NCBI RefSeq assembly: GCF_001424645.1 | Contig: NZ_LMQR01000001.1 | Coordinates: forward strand, 2,802,621 to 2,866,620 | Source: Frigoribacterium sp. Leaf415 | Lineage (GTDB): Bacteria > Actinomycetota > Actinomycetes > Actinomycetales > Microbacteriaceae | Direction of reading: 5' to 3' | DNA: 64,000 nt | Translations under genes and position numbers: made by a program | Notes under the pieces: model-generated | Databases searched by the model: none | Seen by the model: only the letters and a program-made list of their open reading frames with translations | What the model was told of the DNA's origin: nothing | In this document: in pieces, positions 44,766 to 52,484 of the stretch | Numbering within the stretch: position 1 is the stretch's first letter | Layout of the letters: every line of letters begins with the position of its first letter

Positions 44766-45704
44766 TCAAACGGGCCGCTTGAGTCGACCAGAGTCGATTC
44801 GATCCTGCCAAGTGTCAAGGATGAATTCAGCGACAGTGACGGTTGCATTGAGCGCCAGCCTGGCATGGCGAGCCAAGGCAGCACTTCGTTCAGACTGGCC
44901 ATGATCAATACCAAGTTCATTTCGCAGCTCGGCGAGTGTTCCAACCGTCGTGACCAGAGTGCGCAAGATTTTCTGCGAGGCCTCGCTTCCACGCGCGGAA
45001 CCAGGGACCGCTTCCGCGCTCAATGCAAGGAGATCGGCGACCTTTCTGTACAGCTGCGGCACGTCATCAGCCCTCGGGTACTCGACCGAGCTTTGGTCCA
45101 GGACGATCTTGAACAAGCTCTCTAGCAGGCTCTTACACGAGGAGATCGTGGCAGCGGGATCGGTAGTCAGCCCGTTGCGAATACGGGTGAGGTGCTCGTG
45201 CAGGACGACTGGATCAGTCAGAGGTCGCGCCTCAAGCCGAAGGTCGGGCGAGGACCCGTGAAATGCGTCGATTCGTTGCCAGCCGTAGACGGCGTGCCCG
45301 CTGATCCAGTCTTTCGCGTAGAGCGCGAAACCATCAACCCGCAGCATCTCGTTGAAATTGGCGAGGAGTTCAGCCACCTCGGCTTCGTCAGGGCGGACTA
45401 CGGGATGAAGCATCTCGGTGAGCAGCCCAAGGAACTCGTCGTCGTCGGCATGCAGCAGGTTGAAGCGCGAATCAGTGAAGATCCAGCCGGAACCATAATC
45501 ATAGTTCCGGACCTGATGCTGATAAATATCGTCACGAGCGTTTAAATACCTGGAGTCCGTGCTTGGCATTTGCATGAGATCGTAGATCCGGGCCAAAAAG
45601 TCAGGCTCGTCAAGACGTCCAGCCCACGGCACTCCGGAGAGCGCGATCGAGTCAGCTACCTTCTGGCGGGTGACCAGGGAAATTCGATGTCGAGATGTCG
45701 CCAT
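44766..45704 (-). CDS. Abortive-infection protein with Abi_C (HEPN-like) C-terminus
   Basis: The ATG at 45704 gives 312 aa (MATSRHRISLVTRQK). The frame is open further upstream, but that part lies over the divergent promoter region. The N-terminal 170 residues contain a helical region (RIYDLMQMPSTDSRY) and DWIFTD-like aromatic patches. The C-terminus holds the Abi_C pattern: ISSCKSLLESLFKIVLDQ, and TLAELRNELGIDHGQS with an R-N...H core as in HEPN folds. Such proteins stop phage growth by harming the infected cell. It is divergent from the SIR2-STAND gene. Confidence 0.75.
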   Translation of the reverse strand: MATSRHRISLVTRQKVADSIALSGVPWAGRLDEPDFLARIYDLMQMPSTDSRYLNARDDIYQHQVRNYDYGSGWIFTDSRFNLLHADDDEFLGLLTEMLHPVVRPDEAEVAELLANFNEMLRVDGFALYAKDWISGHAVYGWQRIDAFHGSSPDLRLEARPLTDPVVLHEHLTRIRNGLTTDPAATISSCKSLLESLFKIVLDQSSVEYPRADDVPQLYRKVADLLALSAEAVPGSARGSEASQKILRTLVTTVGTLAELRNELGIDHGQSERSAALARHARLALNATVTVAEFILDTWQDRIDSGRLKRPV

Positions 45705-45758
45705 ACGACAGATGGTATTGGTCGACCATCGAGTGCGGTAGAGCCCAGGTCCTAACTG

Positions 45759-45778
45759 GAGCCGAGCCGAGCCGAGCC
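45759..45778. repeat. Tandem repeat (GAGCC)4
   Basis: Four exact copies of the 5-mer GAGCC lie in the 133-bp divergent promoter region between the Abi gene and the SIR2-STAND gene. Copy-number change by slippage would alter promoter spacing of either gene. Confidence 0.6.
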
Positions 45779-45837
45779 ACAGCCGATCGTTCTTGCCTAT
45801 ACGCTTCCTGACAAGCGAGGTCACAGGCCTTGAGAGG

Positions 45838-48252
45838 ATGGGGGGCGCGTTGTCTACATATGATATCCCCATAGTTAATGCGATCCAGCGGGGCGAGGCA
45901 ATCCTGCTGACGGGTGCAGGATTTTCTCACGAAATGCTTGACCAATACGGTGACCAGTTGCCCGTCGGCAAGCAGCTGGCACAAAGTATTTGGCCCATCG
46001 CTTTCGGAGAAGAAGACTACGATGACACTGCCTTGTCCGATGTGTATCAGTCTGCTTTCGGCAGATCCCCCACACTGTTGCGAGAGCAACTCGAGCGGCA
46101 TTTCACCGTCGATCGGGATCAACTCCCAGCCCGGTATAGATCCTGGCTCTCCTTGCCTTGGCATCGCGTCTACACGCTGAACATCGACGACAGCGACGAG
46201 GCCGTAGCTGAAAACGGCATAGAGCCCCGCCTCCAGATTCTCTCCGCTCTAAACTCCAGGCCCGGCGACGTTCGATCGGATGCGTTGCCAGTCGTTCACG
46301 TCAATGGGCGCCTTCGGGACTTCCCGAACCTCACTTTCAGCCCCTGGGAATTTGCGGATCGCACGGCTGGTCTTGATCCTTGGTATCAAGAATTTGCTAC
46401 CGACATTGCAACTCGCCCTGTTGTAGTCATTGGTTCGATCGTTGATGAGCCGCCGCTTTGGCATTTCATGAGGCTTCGTGAAATGCGAGGAGGGGTCAAG
46501 GAACAGCGGCCGCGCTCGTGGCTGATCACGCCCCGAATCGATTTGGGGCGCAAGAACATGCTTCATGAGCTCAACTTTGAACATCTCGCACAAACTGAAG
46601 CTGAGTTCTATGAAACAACGATTGCCCCGCACGCCAGCCGGCTAGAGGCTCTCGGTCGCATCTCATCAGCCGCTGGAAGTGGAGACCTGCTTGACGTAGC
46701 GGAATGCGTTCGTTCTGCGTCTCCTGGAACGGCTGATTACCTACTAGGGGTCGCACCGACTTGGGGAGACGTGACCAACGGCTACGCGGCCGACTTCACC
46801 TTTGATAAAAATCTGGACGACAGCATCGAGGGGCTCTCAGCAGGCGCCATCAGTGTCATTGGCAGCGCTGGTTCGGGGAAAACTACGTCCCTAATGAAGG
46901 CAGCGGCCAAACTTGCTGCGCAGAATAATAAGGTCCTCTGGCTGGGTCGAGAGACCGAACTTCGTGTAGCGGATATTCGCAAGCAGGTTCACGAGCTCGA
47001 GCCTGACTTCGTCTTCATCGACGATGTCGACCGTTTTGGGAATGACGCCTCCGTATTGCTAAGTGGTTTGCAGCGGGCCGAGCAGGGGCTTGTCGTAGTT
47101 GTCGCTGCCCGCAGCACGCGATTCTTCGGGCTTCGGTATGACTCGATACTTCGAAGCGACGCGCAGCTAACCCAGGACAGGCTCACCGACTCGGACGCCG
47201 ACGCTCTCCTAGTGAAACTTGAACAGGGTAAACGTCTGGGTGAGTTGCGTCGTCTTTCTCCAGAGCAACGGATTAGACAACTGACACGGCACAACGACCG
47301 GCAATTGCTTGTCACCCTTATCGAGGCAACATCCGGAGAAAAGTTTCATGACCGAATCGCTGGAGAGTGCCGCGATCTCCAGCCGTCTGAGCAAGCTCTC
47401 TATGGAATTGCTTGTACGGCCGCCTGGGCTGACAACAAGCCGCTGTCAATTCAGGATCTGCTTTTCGCCGCCAATCAGCAAAACCGCAACGAGGCCTTGC
47501 TGGCGGTACGTCGCCTCGTAAGCGCTCAGCTTCTCGTTCGAACAGACGATGGATATCTCGTTCGCCACCGAGTTGTAGCGGAGTCTGCGGTCGATTTCTT
47601 CCGAGACGAGGGTTTGCTCCACAAATGGATCACGGATCTGATCTTCCTGGCTGCGTCTCACTATGAACCAGGAAAGGCGAGTGGGACACGGTTAGGAAGG
47701 ATGCTCATCCGGTTGATCAGCCACAAGAACCTTCACGACCTTGTTGGTGATGGCGATGACGTCGCACGCATCTACGGCGCTGCTGAGGAATGGCTAGACG
47801 GTGACTTCCATTTTTGGCTCCAACGTGGAAGCTATGAGATTGACTTCGGCGAACTCATATTGGCGGATAACTTTCTCCGGCAGGCCCGCGGCCTAGTCAG
47901 TGATGACGCTCTGGTTGAAACAGCGTGGGCGCACTTGCAGCTGAAACGGGCGCTCCTCGATGTCACGGCGCCCAAATCGGCCGTTCGCGCTCAGGAAGGC
48001 CTAAGAATTTTGTCTTCGATCATGCAGAACCCTTCCAGCAGGTCGCCTCACACCTTCGCGACCTTCCTCATCTTTGGTCTGCAATGGCTCAAGAAAGGAC
48101 CGCTGCGCACCGAAGAGAAGCGGAAGCTCCGAGAAGACATTCTTCGTTTCGGCGAGAAGGGTCGACTGTTGCATCCGCGAGTTGAGGATGTCCAAGAAAG
48201 CTGGGGGACGGCGCGCCGGTGGATCGAGACCAATCCGCTGCCTCGTTCGTAG
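45838..48252 (+). CDS. SIR2-STAND anti-phage NTPase
   Basis: Numbered from the ATG at 45838 (804 aa), the N-terminus is a SIR2 domain: GAGFS (26-30), YTLNIDD (Asn115) and VVHVNG (His154). Next is a STAND-type NTPase with Walker A GSAGSGKT (342-349) and Walker B FVFIDDVD (391-398). A helical C-terminus of about 300 residues probably senses the trigger. SIR2 fused to STAND is the layout of Avs5-type defence proteins, which deplete NAD+ after sensing a phage protein. The sensor part is shorter than in many Avs proteins. An in-frame TTG at 45793 is an alternative start. Confidence 0.85.
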   Translation: MGGALSTYDIPIVNAIQRGEAILLTGAGFSHEMLDQYGDQLPVGKQLAQSIWPIAFGEEDYDDTALSDVYQSAFGRSPTLLREQLERHFTVDRDQLPARYRSWLSLPWHRVYTLNIDDSDEAVAENGIEPRLQILSALNSRPGDVRSDALPVVHVNGRLRDFPNLTFSPWEFADRTAGLDPWYQEFATDIATRPVVVIGSIVDEPPLWHFMRLREMRGGVKEQRPRSWLITPRIDLGRKNMLHELNFEHLAQTEAEFYETTIAPHASRLEALGRISSAAGSGDLLDVAECVRSASPGTADYLLGVAPTWGDVTNGYAADFTFDKNLDDSIEGLSAGAISVIGSAGSGKTTSLMKAAAKLAAQNNKVLWLGRETELRVADIRKQVHELEPDFVFIDDVDRFGNDASVLLSGLQRAEQGLVVVVAARSTRFFGLRYDSILRSDAQLTQDRLTDSDADALLVKLEQGKRLGELRRLSPEQRIRQLTRHNDRQLLVTLIEATSGEKFHDRIAGECRDLQPSEQALYGIACTAAWADNKPLSIQDLLFAANQQNRNEALLAVRRLVSAQLLVRTDDGYLVRHRVVAESAVDFFRDEGLLHKWITDLIFLAASHYEPGKASGTRLGRMLIRLISHKNLHDLVGDGDDVARIYGAAEEWLDGDFHFWLQRGSYEIDFGELILADNFLRQARGLVSDDALVETAWAHLQLKRALLDVTAPKSAVRAQEGLRILSSIMQNPSSRSPHTFATFLIFGLQWLKKGPLRTEEKRKLREDILRFGEKGRLLHPRVEDVQESWGTARRWIETNPLPRS

Positions 48253-48577
48253 CCTGTTGCGATCTGTCCAAATAGACTCGGTCATTCGGTGGCCTTTCAA
48301 CTCCCTTAAGGCTGGTGTTCTGCCGGCAAAATAGTGCTCAGATACGGCACGTGCATACATATCATCTTCCGTGGCTGCAGGGGTGGTGGCGCGAGGTTGC
48401 AGTCGGACTGCGCGTATTACTTGTGCAGAACGCGAATATCGGAGAGTTAACACTGGCCCACCCAGTCCCTGCTGTATGGGAGATCGCGGCGGCGTGGACC
48501 TGGAACCTAGTCTCAGGTCATTTGGCGCACACCGGTGCCCCTGATGGCCGTCAGGCAGGCTTGGTCTACTTCGCTGG

Positions 48578-48669
48578 CGGCGACAAAGTAATTGGCGGCG
48601 CTGGGACAAAAAAGAGACAACAACCTCACCGCTGGGCCCAGTAAGTGACAATCTGTGCCACCGACGACA
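48578..48669. repeat. Second three-site Tn7-like end
   Basis: GACAA-type sites start at 48582 (GACAAAG), 48616 and 48647 (GACAATCTG), with terminal GACGACA at 48663-48669. Distances of 81, 47 and 16 bp match the end at 7421-7513 almost exactly. It would close an element beginning at 7517 or at 41997. The gap 48253-48577 holds no supported gene. Confidence 0.72.
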
Positions 48670-48672
48670 TCT

Positions 48673-48735
48673 TGTGTCGCCGCGCACACAACGTGTCTCC
48701 TTCGCACGTAACTTGTCGCTGTCCGCGCGGGCGGG
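48673..48735. repeat. Third overlapping-site Tn7-like end
   Basis: TGTGTCGCCGCG starts three bases after the preceding end. TGTCT at about 48693 and CTTGTCGCTG at 48712 keep the roughly 20-bp site spacing of the copies at 7517 and 41997. Orientation is the same. Similarity is lower than between the other two, mostly confined to the sites. Confidence 0.6.
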
Positions 48736-48807
48736 CGGGCGTCGACACGATGCTGCGTGAAAGGCCAGGACCTGGCACCTCGCGAGACGCGTCCGCACGA
48801 CTCGCCT

Positions 48808-48880
48808 TCTGTCGTCCGCCAGCTAACTTGTCTGACTGACACGCAATGTGTTCGAACACGGACGCGGACACGTTGTTTAG
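48808..48880. repeat. Weak fourth copy of the overlapping-site end
   Basis: TCTGTCGTCCGCC (from 48808) followed 17 bp later by CTTGTC (48827) reproduces the first two sites of the 7517 end, and ATGTGTTCG near 48846 falls where the third site is expected. It may be the remains of an older insertion. The rest of 48736-48978 shows no gene. Confidence 0.4.
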
Positions 48881-48978
48881 CGGTACGGATGGGCGACGTC
48901 GACTAAAGGTCTGCTAGGTCCCCGTGCATCGTAAGGCGTCCGTGTGGCGTGCGTTAACTGAGATAGTTCGCGGACCAC

Positions 48979-49200
48979 CTAAGTGAGAAAAGGCTTGCCC
49001 CGGAGTAGGGCCGTAGGCGTCCAGGGTGCTTGCAAGCACAGGTCGAGCGCCTCCTGCTCTGCACTGAGCACCAGCAGCTTGATGAGCTTCTCGCGGTCGA
49101 CGCGTCCATCTGCGACGACCTCCCCTGGCTGCGGCGTGCTTGTCCTATACCGTTTGACCTTTTCACGGCGACGGACCTGACGCTGAATGAGGAGACGCAT
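48979..49200 (-). CDS. Small hypothetical protein downstream of CBASS
   Basis: The 73-aa protein (MRLLIQRQVRRREKVKRY) is basic at the start and ends in a helical part (REKLIKLLVLSAEQEALDLC). No family is recognised. It begins 7 bp after the stop of the 134-aa gene, which suggests co-translation. It is the gene nearest to the transposon ends at 48.67-48.88 kb. Confidence 0.5.
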   Translation of the reverse strand: MRLLIQRQVRRREKVKRYRTSTPQPGEVVADGRVDREKLIKLLVLSAEQEALDLCLQAPWTPTALLRGKPFLT

Positions 49201-49207
49201 GCCGGCG

Positions 49208-49612
49208 TCAAGCGCGCCGGACTTCCTCAGGCTTGAAGTATTCGACGAACAGCGCGCCCAGCTGTCTCCAGTCCTCGGCCGACAACTCCGAGTCCGCGTA
49301 AAGGTCGAGAGCTTCGTCTACGCTCCACCCTGGATACGCGACGTACGGCGCGGCCCACCGACCGCTTTCCCATGCCGCGACCACTCCCTGCCGTCTCTCG
49401 GATTTGCCCATACCGATCCAGAACAGGTTGCCAGGATCATGGCCGCCGATGCTGGGGAACTGGTAGGTCTGCGGCCAGCTGCGCCAGGCGTGGTTGAACG
49501 CAGACTCTAACGCCATCTTGCCGCTCGTCACTGCCTCGACGCCCTGGGCAAGCACCCCGAGCGCCATGCCGGTCACGACCCTCTTGACCTGCTGATCTTT
49601 TGTCTGCTTCAA
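49208..49612 (-). CDS. Hypothetical protein downstream of CBASS
   Basis: The 134-aa protein starts at a TTG, supported by AAAGGT a few bases upstream. It has an N-terminal helix (QVKRVVTGMALGVLAQGVEA) and a Trp-rich middle (HAWRSWPQTYQFP, NLFWIGMG). No family is recognised. It is 81 bp downstream of the CD-NTase gene on the same strand and could be part of the CBASS operon or an unrelated passenger. Confidence 0.55.
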   Translation of the reverse strand: MKQTKDQQVKRVVTGMALGVLAQGVEAVTSGKMALESAFNHAWRSWPQTYQFPSIGGHDPGNLFWIGMGKSERRQGVVAAWESGRWAAPYVAYPGWSVDEALDLYADSELSAEDWRQLGALFVEYFKPEEVRRA

Positions 49613-49693
49613 CTATCTACCTTTACATAACGGCCAGATGGCTTCGTGCTTGTTCGCGCCACCGCCACGTCGGCCCACGAGCGCGGCATCGGG

Positions 49694-51049
49694 TCAGCGG
49701 GACATGATGATGACGTCCTGCGTGGCGGTGGCGACGGCGACTCCGTCCTTTACGATCCACGCCTGTACCCAGTGAGCGCCAGGGAAGTCGCTGGTCTCAC
49801 GGATGAGCTCGCCTCTCCTAAGGATCTCGCCACGGAACGCCTTCCTGCTGGCGGCCTCAGTTCCGGCGTTGCGCACCTTCCAGTACACGTCGTACGGACC
49901 GTCCACCGTGCAGTCCGTGATCTGGAACTCGAGGGCCCGGCCGATGGGGACAAGGTTTCCATTCGTCGCCAGTGGACGGAAACGACCCCGGCCCCCCTTC
50001 GTCGGCGACATCCTCCCGACGATTCGGAACGTCGACGTGGGATCCCGCCGCTCCGGGAAGTTGTACTGCTCGGTCAGCGTTTTCTCTCCGGGAACCATCT
50101 GACGCTCATACGTGGGCAGAGTGGCTGTGGTGGCCGAAGCGGAAAGGGCGAGAGACGACGTCGTGCTCGCACCGAACGAGACCCCGAACAGCTTCTGCCA
50201 CTTCTCGACGCTGTCGGATGCTCCAGCGTCGAGGGCTTCGCGAGCGAGCCGAGCCCACCGCCTCAGCTGGCTCTTGAGGTTGTCGAACCCTGTCTGGGTC
50301 AGACGGTCCGCGAGGTTCTGGCCGATGCGGTCATCCACCCACGGCGGGGCGGAGTGCATGTCGAGGTAGTCGCGAAGGTCTTCGAGGAGGGCAGTAAAGG
50401 TCGTCGCTACGTTGCCGTAGTCATCGACTCCTGCGAAGCTCTTCACCCGCTCGGCCAGCAGCGCACCGAGCACAACGGAGGGGCAGTCGATGGAACTGCG
50501 GTCGCGAAGCCATTTAGCAAGGCGAATGACGCGAATGAGATGGCCGTTAGTTGTGCTGTTCTGGTCCTTAAGCCAGCGGGTGAACTCCGTCGGGTCTTGA
50601 AGCAGGAACTCGTTCTTCGTGCGATGAGTGATGTACGTCTTGCCGTCGGCGCGCTCCACAAACGGTACGACGTCGATGTGGAAACTGCTCGCAAACTGGA
50701 TCGTCACGCACCGCTTACCAAGAACGGTCTTGTCGGCGTAGCGCGGCACCGCGTCGAGCGCCTTCTTGAGTTCGACGGTGTACTTCTTCGGTTCCCAGTC
50801 CACCTGCTCGATCATCGGCAGTAGGACGTCGGCGTCGAAGTCGTTGCCGGAGAGCGGCTTGATGATGGTGCCGTGAGCGAACGAGCCCTGCGGGATGAGG
50901 CTTCCGTCGAGCTTGTCCCCGATCAGCGTGCTCTCCTCCAGTGCCGTGTCCAGTGAGGACGTCCGGGTGTGGAGGAGGTCGAGACGAGTCTGGTTGAGGT
51001 TGACGTAGTCGCGGAGGAAGAGGTTGAACTCCTTGATGCGCGCGGTCAT
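49694..51049 (-). CDS. cdnD: CBASS CD-NTase (cyclic oligonucleotide synthase)
   Basis: The 451-aa protein has the nucleotidyltransferase motif GSFAHGT (55-61) followed by NDFDADV (Asp72, Asp74) and FHIDVVPF (Asp126), the three metal-binding acids of CD-NTases. After about residue 310 an AGS-C sensor-like domain follows (FPERRDPTSTFRI ... DGPYDVYWKVRNAG ... HWVQAWIVKDGVAVA). On phage infection it would make a cyclic nucleotide that switches on the upstream-encoded Cap5. Its ATG overlaps the cap5 stop. The clade letter is tentative; AGS-C enzymes are often clade D. Confidence 0.88.
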   Translation of the reverse strand: MTARIKEFNLFLRDYVNLNQTRLDLLHTRTSSLDTALEESTLIGDKLDGSLIPQGSFAHGTIIKPLSGNDFDADVLLPMIEQVDWEPKKYTVELKKALDAVPRYADKTVLGKRCVTIQFASSFHIDVVPFVERADGKTYITHRTKNEFLLQDPTEFTRWLKDQNSTTNGHLIRVIRLAKWLRDRSSIDCPSVVLGALLAERVKSFAGVDDYGNVATTFTALLEDLRDYLDMHSAPPWVDDRIGQNLADRLTQTGFDNLKSQLRRWARLAREALDAGASDSVEKWQKLFGVSFGASTTSSLALSASATTATLPTYERQMVPGEKTLTEQYNFPERRDPTSTFRIVGRMSPTKGGRGRFRPLATNGNLVPIGRALEFQITDCTVDGPYDVYWKVRNAGTEAASRKAFRGEILRRGELIRETSDFPGAHWVQAWIVKDGVAVATATQDVIIMSR

Positions 51050-52242
51050 TCGCCGACCTCAATCGCGGCCTCGTATGCGTCGTGTCGGAGCTGGTAGACA
51101 ACGATGTTCGGCTGCGCCGCGCGCATCCGATGACGGCCCATTGTGATGGCCGCCGGCGTGGGTACGGCCGCGACCAGGTGCAGGACGCGCACGCTCGGAA
51201 GCTCGCTCTCGATGCGCGCGAGCGCGTCCCTCCATGCAAGCGCGAACGACTCCATGGCCGCACGGCTGCTCAGCAGGTCCGGACGGGGCTGCTGGTCCTT
51301 CGGCGTGATCGTGACCCTGGGGAGCTTACTCAGGCGGTCGGGGAGACGCTCTTCTCTAACAGGTGCGCTCAGCTCGACAAGAACTGCAGCCTCGTTCGAG
51401 TCGCCGGCAAACATGACGGTGTCGAATGCGGGGACGTCACCGTCTTCAGTACTCCATGCCCAGGCTGTCACCTCATCGGTGCGCTTCCGAGTGAAGAGCC
51501 GCGTCTCCGTTTTGTCGTCGAGCTTGGAGCCCAGGTAGACGAGCGACGGGATTGGGGCGAGAGCGAAGACGCTGAGCGACTCGACGTCGCCGGCGGTCAC
51601 CGCCTCCGCGATGCGCGCCGCGAATCGGTCGATTTCCGTTCGGTGGGCGTCCCACGCCCATCCGTCTTCGTCGTTCCCAGGGAGGTGGACGGTGAAGGCC
51701 CCGTTGCGTGTGTCTTCCCCCATGCCCGTATAGCCGTCGTTTCGTAGCGCCTCCGCAACCTGCGGAAGCGATATCGGTGCTCTCGTCCCGCGGACGTCAG
51801 CGCTCACCGTCACAACGGATGTCGGCCGAAGTGTTGCGAAGTCGGTGACCTGCCGCACCCGCTTCTCATGGAGAAGCTTCTTGGCGGTCAGGAACGCAAC
51901 CGTGTACTGGTTGCAGTAGGCCTTGTCGTCGATCCTCTTGTGGCACGAGTAGCAGAGAAGCATCAGATTCTCTTCAAACGCGCGCTCGTCGGCGGCCAGT
52001 GCAGAATCACCTCGAGGGGACGCCTTGCCCGAGCCTGCTCCGACGATGTGTGCGATCTGCCCGTTGGGGATTGCGTGCCAGGACCAATCGGTGCCGTCCA
52101 AGAGATAGGTTGCGCAGAGGACGCACCGTCCGGCAGCTTTGGCCCAAAGGCGCAGCCGTGTGCTCTCCGGTACATCCTTTCGAAGCACGGCGGTGTCGCG
52201 TTCTGTGCCCTCGATGGGCTCCTTCGTCGACTGTGTCGTCAT
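51046..52242 (-). CDS. cap5: CBASS effector Cap5, HNH-SAVED nuclease
   Basis: The ATG at 52242 (398 aa), preceded by GGGGAG, is preferred over a longer frame to 52347. The N-terminus is an HNH nuclease: GRCVLCATYLLDG, GQIAHIVGAGSG, NLMLLCYSCHKRID. The C-terminal 220 residues form a SAVED domain (LSVFALAPIPSLVYLGSKL ... VRVLHLVAAVPTPAAITMG), which binds the cyclic nucleotide made by the CD-NTase. Activated Cap5 degrades DNA and kills the infected cell. The pair is translationally coupled by a 4-bp overlap. No Cap2/Cap3 or Cap7/Cap8 genes are seen. Confidence 0.9.
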   Translation of the reverse strand: MTTQSTKEPIEGTERDTAVLRKDVPESTRLRLWAKAAGRCVLCATYLLDGTDWSWHAIPNGQIAHIVGAGSGKASPRGDSALAADERAFEENLMLLCYSCHKRIDDKAYCNQYTVAFLTAKKLLHEKRVRQVTDFATLRPTSVVTVSADVRGTRAPISLPQVAEALRNDGYTGMGEDTRNGAFTVHLPGNDEDGWAWDAHRTEIDRFAARIAEAVTAGDVESLSVFALAPIPSLVYLGSKLDDKTETRLFTRKRTDEVTAWAWSTEDGDVPAFDTVMFAGDSNEAAVLVELSAPVREERLPDRLSKLPRVTITPKDQQPRPDLLSSRAAMESFALAWRDALARIESELPSVRVLHLVAAVPTPAAITMGRHRMRAAQPNIVVYQLRHDAYEAAIEVGE

Positions 52243-52484
52243 CGTGCGCCGCTCCCCGTGCGAACCGAAGCAGCCGGATGTGTCGCCTTTGAGTGACAGA
52301 GCGAGTGCATCATCATCCCAGCTGCGCACTCGACGGCTGCTATCCACCCCGAATCTCGAGATGGTCCTGCTTCGGGAACTACAGTACTTATGGGTACCGA
52401 CATTCGATAGGGACGGGGCTGCTGTAAGTTGGGTTGACTGCTGTGCTGTGAGTATCCGGCCAGAGTCCGGGACTTTTATCCTTG

